32,209 nt of DNA, taken from IMG/VR virus record IMGVR_UViG_3300036885_000257, positions 1 through 32,209 of that record, one strand, 5' to 3'. The stretch comes from a virus. This document shows, piece after piece, positions 29,010 through 32,209 of this stretch (position 1 is the stretch's first letter; each line of letters opens with the position of its first letter). Position numbers and translations under genes: made by a program. The notes below the pieces were generated by a model. That model did no database searches and was not told the DNA's origin. It worked only from the letters and a program-made list of their open reading frames with translations.

Positions 29010-29612
29010 TTATGATTTACCACTTGGGCCATACTTTTCTCTTCTTGTTTCCCACATTAATTTAAAAGCTTCAGGTTTGTTATAAGTTCCGTTTTTTCTT
29101 CTTGCTTTCCAAATGTTTTTTGATTGTTCTAAAGTATGATGGTAAGTAACATGGTCTGTTCCGTTTTTTCTTCTTGCTTTCCAAATGTTTTTTGCTTGTT
29201 CAGATGTCAAACCAATATGATATTGCTTACCATTTTTTATATTTTCTCTGATTGTCTCCCAGCATTTTTTTACACGTTTAACATTGTCTTCATGACTCAT
29301 GTTTTGAATTTGAAATCTTTTCTTAACAGAACAATCAATCATGTTGTCTTTACATGTCCCTAAAAAAATATGGTCAAGATTCACACAAGGGCCATAGATG
29401 TTGTCACACTTATGACAAACATACATATGCCTACCTGTTTTTGAATGGGGGTCTATAGGTATAGGCCCATTTGCTTGTATCCAAACTTTTCTTGCATCAG
29501 CATTGCTCCCACTTTGATGGACAACTACAAAGCAACTTGTATTTGCAATCTCAGGATGATTTTTTGCTTGAACACTATCTGGACTAATCAGAGTTCCTTG
29601 CATTGTTTCCAT
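29010..29612 (-). CDS. HNH homing endonuclease
   Basis: A 200-residue protein. The HNH core is at residues 62-100: MYVCHKCDN with Cys66 and Cys69, Cys76, then NLDHIFLGTCKDNM with His81, and the closing KKRF. Enzymes of this group cut DNA at a specific site and spread into phage genomes by homing. The C-terminal half has two copies of a helical DNA-binding-like unit (SEQAKNIWKARRKNGT and LEQSKNIWKARRKNGT) and a third weak one (MWETRREKYG). Residues 12-31 match the start of the glycosyltransferase gene upstream. There is no strong ribosome site. Its insertion between phage genes fits a selfish element. Confidence 0.85.
   Translation of the reverse strand: METMQGTLISPDSVQAKNHPEIANTSCFVVVHQSGSNADARKVWIQANGPIPIDPHSKTGRHMYVCHKCDNIYGPCVNLDHIFLGTCKDNMIDCSVKKRFQIQNMSHEDNVKRVKKCWETIRENIKNGKQYHIGLTSEQAKNIWKARRKNGTDHVTYHHTLEQSKNIWKARRKNGTYNKPEAFKLMWETRREKYGPSGKS
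29086..29194 (-). repeat. Exact 37-bp direct repeat within the HNH gene
   Basis: The same 37 bases occur at 29086-29122 and 29158-29194, 72 bases apart. They encode the repeated IWKARRKNGT motif. Exact identity indicates recent duplication or conversion of the DNA-binding unit. Confidence 0.9.
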
Positions 29613-29672
29613 GTCTATTTATATTAAAAAAGTTTTGGGAAAATTACGATAAGGAGAAAAACGATAGCAGGG

Positions 29673-29786
29673 TTAGATTATGAGCAGCAACATAAGGATG
29701 ATCACAAACCCCAAGAACAAGTTGACAGTCCAAAACTGGTTGATCCGCCACTGCTTATTAAACCAACGACGTAGTCTTCTTGTCAC
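29673..29786 (-). CDS. 37-residue membrane protein
   Basis: Too short for routine ORF calling, but well supported. It starts at GTG 29786, overlapping the TGA of the glycosyltransferase gene (GTGA), with AAAGG six bases before. The product has an Arg-rich, Trp-rich N-terminus (MTRRLRRWFNKQWR) and one hydrophobic helix at residues 18-37 (FWTVNLFLGFVIILMLLLII), so it would sit in the inner membrane with its basic end in the cytoplasm. Such micropeptides can be holins, antiholins or small membrane effectors; which one is not visible. Confidence 0.62.
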   Translation of the reverse strand: MTRRLRRWFNKQWRINQFWTVNLFLGFVIILMLLLII

Positions 29787-31396
29787 AACAAACCTTTAAT
29801 TTTTTCAAAAACAACATCGGGTGATTCGAACACTATATCGTTTCTAATTCTACCTGGCCAGATCCCAAATTGGTCCTGTCTAAATAGCTTTTCGTCTTTA
29901 ACTATATTCAGGTTATATGGCAAACCAAATAACTTGGGATTTGATTCACCCCATAACACAACACCCTTTATTGATTCTGGCATACAGTTCACAAGATGTT
30001 GTAAGAAATTGTCAACGCTAATAAAAGTCCTACAATTGCTAATTCTTGTTTCTAATTCATTAAACGACTTGTCGAATAGAATCAGATCGACATCAAGTTG
30101 TTGTTCGCCATTCTTGCCAATTTGAACTAACTTATAACCCAATGGTTTTAAAAGCTTTATTAGTTCTGGCCACCAAGGGTAATTTTTAGCAGGTTGTGAC
30201 CAAGGGCTAATGATAATGTCTGAACCAGTACCCAGTTTTGCTTCTGTTTTTATTTCACCACCAGATATATTTAGAAACTTTTTATAAGCCCATGCAAGAC
30301 TTTTGTCCCATTTCTGTGTGTCCATGAAAAAGTAGATGTTGAACTTGTCGAGGTTGTCACCAAACATGTTATGGGCTTCTGCAATAGATCCAAGTCTAAT
30401 ATCTGGATAGTCTTTAAATATTTCTGGGTAACAGACAAAGAACATGTGTTTCTTGTTCTTGTGCTTTTCGAAATACTGTGGTAGCCAATACTTGAAAGCA
30501 TAATGGTCCCCGATCCCATTGTCTAAAACAACAATTTGGTAGTCATTAAACTTGACATCCCATTCTTTTAATTTGTCAGCAAATATTTTTTCATCATGGT
30601 TAAAGTCTTCGATCTTTGAATTAGTTCTAATGCCACCAACTGGGTTTCTAAAATGCCATGTTTTAGCAGCAGGATCAAGAATGACTTTATAGCCCTGCAT
30701 CTTGATGTCATATGTCAACAGGGTTTCTTCTCTGTGCCCAACAGTGCTTAAATCGAAACAGTATCGTGCTAAGTCTTTTCTATAAATAAATGAACAATGC
30801 AAGTGGTCTACTTCGTAAGCAGGTTTAGATGACAAGAACCACTGTGCATTAAGTCCTAAATAAATGTCTTCGATCTTATTTGACGCTAATGACGAAACAG
30901 CGAATTGACCTTGGGGTAATACTAAACCACCAACAGCACCAGTCTTGACATCAATGTTAGCAACAAGTTTTTCAAGACATGTTTCAACTGCAATAGTGTC
31001 ATCATCAAGACGCCAAATCCAATTGTTGACAGCTTGGGCACAGGATGAAATATGGTTTAGAACTTGACCACCTTTACGTCCAGGGTCCCATTTCCAACTG
31101 ATGCCCTGCAACATTAAATAATCAAGAATTGCTTTTAAAAGCGGTTCAAATGTTGGGTTTTTAAAAGTTTCATTATCGTCATAAATTAATAATTCAGTGG
31201 GCTTGTATGTCTGATTTGCAATAGACATCAGACAAGCAGGTAGGGTTGAAAATGTTCTACCCTTAGTCGAAACAACAGCTGAAATTTTTTCAGGCATTGC
31301 AACTAAACAACAAGTATTTGCAATTTCAGGGTGAATCTTTGCTTGAATACTATCTAGGTTGATAGTTGGTCCTGATGTAATTGTCCATTTTTTCAT
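29783..31396 (-). CDS. Two-domain glycosyltransferase (GT2-like plus GT9-like)
   Basis: A 537-residue enzyme. Residues about 35-265 are a GT-A family 2-type domain: ISAVVSTKGR at its start, LLIYDDNETF, IWRLDDDTI with the DxD at Asp131-Asp133, and GAVGGLVLP. Residues about 285-510 resemble GT9 (heptosyltransferase-like, GT-B): VVLDNGIGDHYAFKYWLP, IIISPWSQPA, YPWWPELIKLLKPLGYKLVQ, and FISVDNFLQHLVNC with Asp462 and His467, then GVVLWGESNP. Two transferases in one chain suggest a two-sugar addition. Residues 1-33 copy the HNH N-terminus and may be a leftover; the catalytic part could start at Met34. It overlaps its neighbours on both sides by four bases. Acceptor unknown; virion proteins or host surface glycans are both possible. 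Confidence 0.8.
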   Translation of the reverse strand: MKKWTITSGPTINLDSIQAKIHPEIANTCCLVAMPEKISAVVSTKGRTFSTLPACLMSIANQTYKPTELLIYDDNETFKNPTFEPLLKAILDYLMLQGISWKWDPGRKGGQVLNHISSCAQAVNNWIWRLDDDTIAVETCLEKLVANIDVKTGAVGGLVLPQGQFAVSSLASNKIEDIYLGLNAQWFLSSKPAYEVDHLHCSFIYRKDLARYCFDLSTVGHREETLLTYDIKMQGYKVILDPAAKTWHFRNPVGGIRTNSKIEDFNHDEKIFADKLKEWDVKFNDYQIVVLDNGIGDHYAFKYWLPQYFEKHKNKKHMFFVCYPEIFKDYPDIRLGSIAEAHNMFGDNLDKFNIYFFMDTQKWDKSLAWAYKKFLNISGGEIKTEAKLGTGSDIIISPWSQPAKNYPWWPELIKLLKPLGYKLVQIGKNGEQQLDVDLILFDKSFNELETRISNCRTFISVDNFLQHLVNCMPESIKGVVLWGESNPKLFGLPYNLNIVKDEKLFRQDQFGIWPGRIRNDIVFESPDVVFEKIKGLL

Positions 31397-31656
31397 GGTT
31401 TTAATATTTTTTTACCTATATCAAGAAAAACGAAGCGATGTGTTATCCAGTTATAGGCACCATTCAAAATACCAGAAATAAGAATTGTTGCTGTCAGGAC
31501 AATTTGGTTCTGTGCAGTAAGGTCTAATGGTAATCCAAACTTGGCAGCACATTTGACAGACACCCAAGTGATAAAGTAACCCATCACAATTTGAACTATA
31601 ACTTCGACACCTTTTATTGCAGAAATCTTTGTTGAAACTACTGGTACATCAGCCAT
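31393..31656 (-). CDS. Two-helix membrane protein, possible holin
   Basis: I start it at ATG 31656 because GGAGG lies seven bases before it; the longer frame from 31677 has no such site. The 87-residue product has hydrophobic segments at about residues 18-37 (EVIVQIVMGYFITWVSV) and 52-68 (IVLTATILISGILNGAY), and a basic C-terminal tail (FLDIGKKILKP). Size, two spans and charge pattern fit a class II holin, but the same shape is seen in small GtrA-like flippase-type proteins. The latter is worth noting because the next gene, overlapping by four bases, is a glycosyltransferase. I favour no single role. Confidence 0.65.
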   Translation of the reverse strand: MADVPVVSTKISAIKGVEVIVQIVMGYFITWVSVKCAAKFGLPLDLTAQNQIVLTATILISGILNGAYNWITHRFVFLDIGKKILKP

Positions 31657-31756
31657 TTGAAACCTCCTGTGGTTCAATTGAATGATTACTCATTTGTGTC
31701 ATTCTTCTAAACGGAAACAAAGGACATAAAGTTGTAATTGTCTTTTGTTCTATCAC
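31649..31756 (-). CDS. 35-residue peptide gene
   Basis: A GTG start at 31756 is preceded by AAAGGAG with a seven-base spacer, one of the best sites in the window, and the TGA stop overlaps the next start by eight bases. The product (MIEQKTITTLCPLFPFRRMT and onward) is soluble and not recognised. It may be a real micropeptide or a leader that couples translation into the two-helix membrane gene. Confidence 0.5.
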   Translation of the reverse strand: MIEQKTITTLCPLFPFRRMTQMSNHSIEPQEVSNG

Positions 31757-31863
31757 TATATGTCTCCTTTGTCTACGAGTCCATAAAAACCAATACGATC
31801 CTTAGGCACGTGTTGACTTAATTGGTTGACCAATGGTTTCCATGGTCGACAGGTAAAAGTATG
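31756..31863 (-). other. In-frame continuation after a TAG, repeating a motif of the upstream gene
   Basis: Directly after the TAG of the gene at 31864 the same frame stays open for 35 codons and ends in TAG, overlapping the next GTG by one base. It contains PKDRIGFYGLVDKGD, matching VKDPIGFKGLLELE in the upstream gene. No start codon with a ribosome site is seen, so this may be readthrough, a decayed copy, or a gene with an unusual start. Confidence 0.35.
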
Positions 31864-32106
31864 CTATGCATGGTTAGAGAACCTTTCTAATTCAAGTAAC
31901 CCTTTAAACCCAATTGGATCTTTAACTTTGAACTGTGACCAATAACGATCTATGCACTTAATAACACCATTACAAATTTCACAAGATGTCTGTTTGATGC
32001 CCATACACTGTTCGTTTTCAAGAATTGTGTTTATTTCATGGTTGTACAAACATTTTGCATGAATGACAGCACTTGACTCTTTTAATTTTTTAGATTTTTG
32101 TTGCAT
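31864..32106 (-). CDS. Small cysteine-containing protein of unknown function
   Basis: An 80-residue basic protein. Five cysteines and nearby histidines (HAKCLYNHE, QCMG, SCEICNGVIKC) suggest zinc binding. The C-terminal part has WSQFKVKDPIGFKGLLELE, a W-x-n-KDxIGFxGL motif repeated in the frame that follows the stop. A GAGG lies 13 bases before the ATG, a little far. It is probably a small regulatory or accessory protein; no family is recognised with certainty. Confidence 0.55.
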   Translation of the reverse strand: MQQKSKKLKESSAVIHAKCLYNHEINTILENEQCMGIKQTSCEICNGVIKCIDRYWSQFKVKDPIGFKGLLELERFSNHA

Positions 32107-32209
32107 AGCAGTAATATAACCTCAAGTTTGTCTTTTGAAACAAGAAAGGGACAAACTCCCGGGGCTTAATCGTTTGTTCATCCCTTTCTGCAAGAATCAC
32201 ACAGAAGAT
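32090..32209 (-). CDS. Possible C-terminal end of a leftward gene
   Basis: A frame open to the right edge for 39 codons, ending in TAA 17 bases inside the next gene. The residues (VILAERDEQTIKPREFVPFL, then FQKTNLRLYYCYATKI) look protein-like and the short overlap fits the packing of this block. It is too short to assign a family, and a chance open frame is possible. Confidence 0.35.
   Translation of the reverse strand: MFCVILAERDEQTIKPREFVPFLFQKTNLRLYYCYATKI

Noticed and set aside
29680-29799. Plus-strand 39-codon frame opposite the 37-residue membrane peptide
   Set aside because: Its AAGGAG is more than 20 bases away and the minus-strand frame has better start, overlap and a membrane helix.
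31657-31677. Longer N-terminus for the two-helix membrane protein
   Set aside because: The GGAGG site fits ATG 31656 exactly and would lie inside the coding region of the longer form.
1-32209. Genome-wide reassignment of TAG
   Set aside because: TAG ends the sheath and the chaperone at sensible places; only the 31864 case suggests readthrough.
1-32209. tRNA genes, attachment sites or insertion sequences
   Set aside because: No cloverleaf-like stretch, transposase or terminal inverted repeats were found on reading both strands.

Overview
The window is a structural-gene segment of an AT-rich tailed-phage genome, free or integrated. A contractile-tail (myovirus) virion is indicated by a sheath gene, a tube gene and a full baseplate set. 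Nearly every recognisable head and tail protein belongs to a phage Mu-type family, and the gene order largely follows Mu: G, F, I/Z, major capsid, gp36, gp37, sheath L, tube M, tail chaperones, tape measure, N, P, gp45, gp46, gp47, gp48. No transposase, integrase, lysogeny gene or tRNA is visible, so lifestyle and host cannot be read from this window. Many genes have clear AAGGAG-type ribosome binding sites.

Layout. (1) 1-2154, minus strand: small terminase, large terminase and the start of a Mu gp29-type portal, diverging from everything to the right. (2) 2237-7388, plus strand: head genes, including one 961-residue ORF that joins a Mu F-like domain, a Mu I-like protease and a scaffold, with a well-placed internal start that could make the scaffold alone; then a decoration protein and the major capsid protein, which sits between two hairpin terminators. 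(3) 7456-17472: connector, sheath, tube, a tail-chaperone pair joined by a -1 frameshift signal, a short tape measure, and baseplate genes N, P, gp45, gp46, gp47. (4) 17482-28786: a large host-recognition cassette inserted between gp47 and gp48, with a fibre, a glycosyltransferase, a 1,920-residue fibre, accessory proteins, gp48 and a second fibre. (5) 29010-32209, minus strand: an HNH endonuclease, a 37-residue membrane protein, a two-domain glycosyltransferase, a holin-like protein and small genes, several joined by 4-base overlaps.

The outstanding feature is a proline-free, collagen-like Gly-X-Ser repeat, usually the hexapeptide GYSGXS, found in at least four different virion proteins: the C-terminus of the capsid decoration protein, a loop of the tail sheath, the stalk of one fibre, and about 1,200 of the 1,920 residues of the giant fibre. 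The giant fibre also carries a DNRLRE/CBM96-like domain and two related C1q/TNF-like domains between repeat tracts. One peptide module displayed on capsid, tail and fibres, in a phage that also encodes two glycosyltransferases, suggests a virion-wide surface coat or adhesive. That function is inference; the distribution of the repeat is directly visible.
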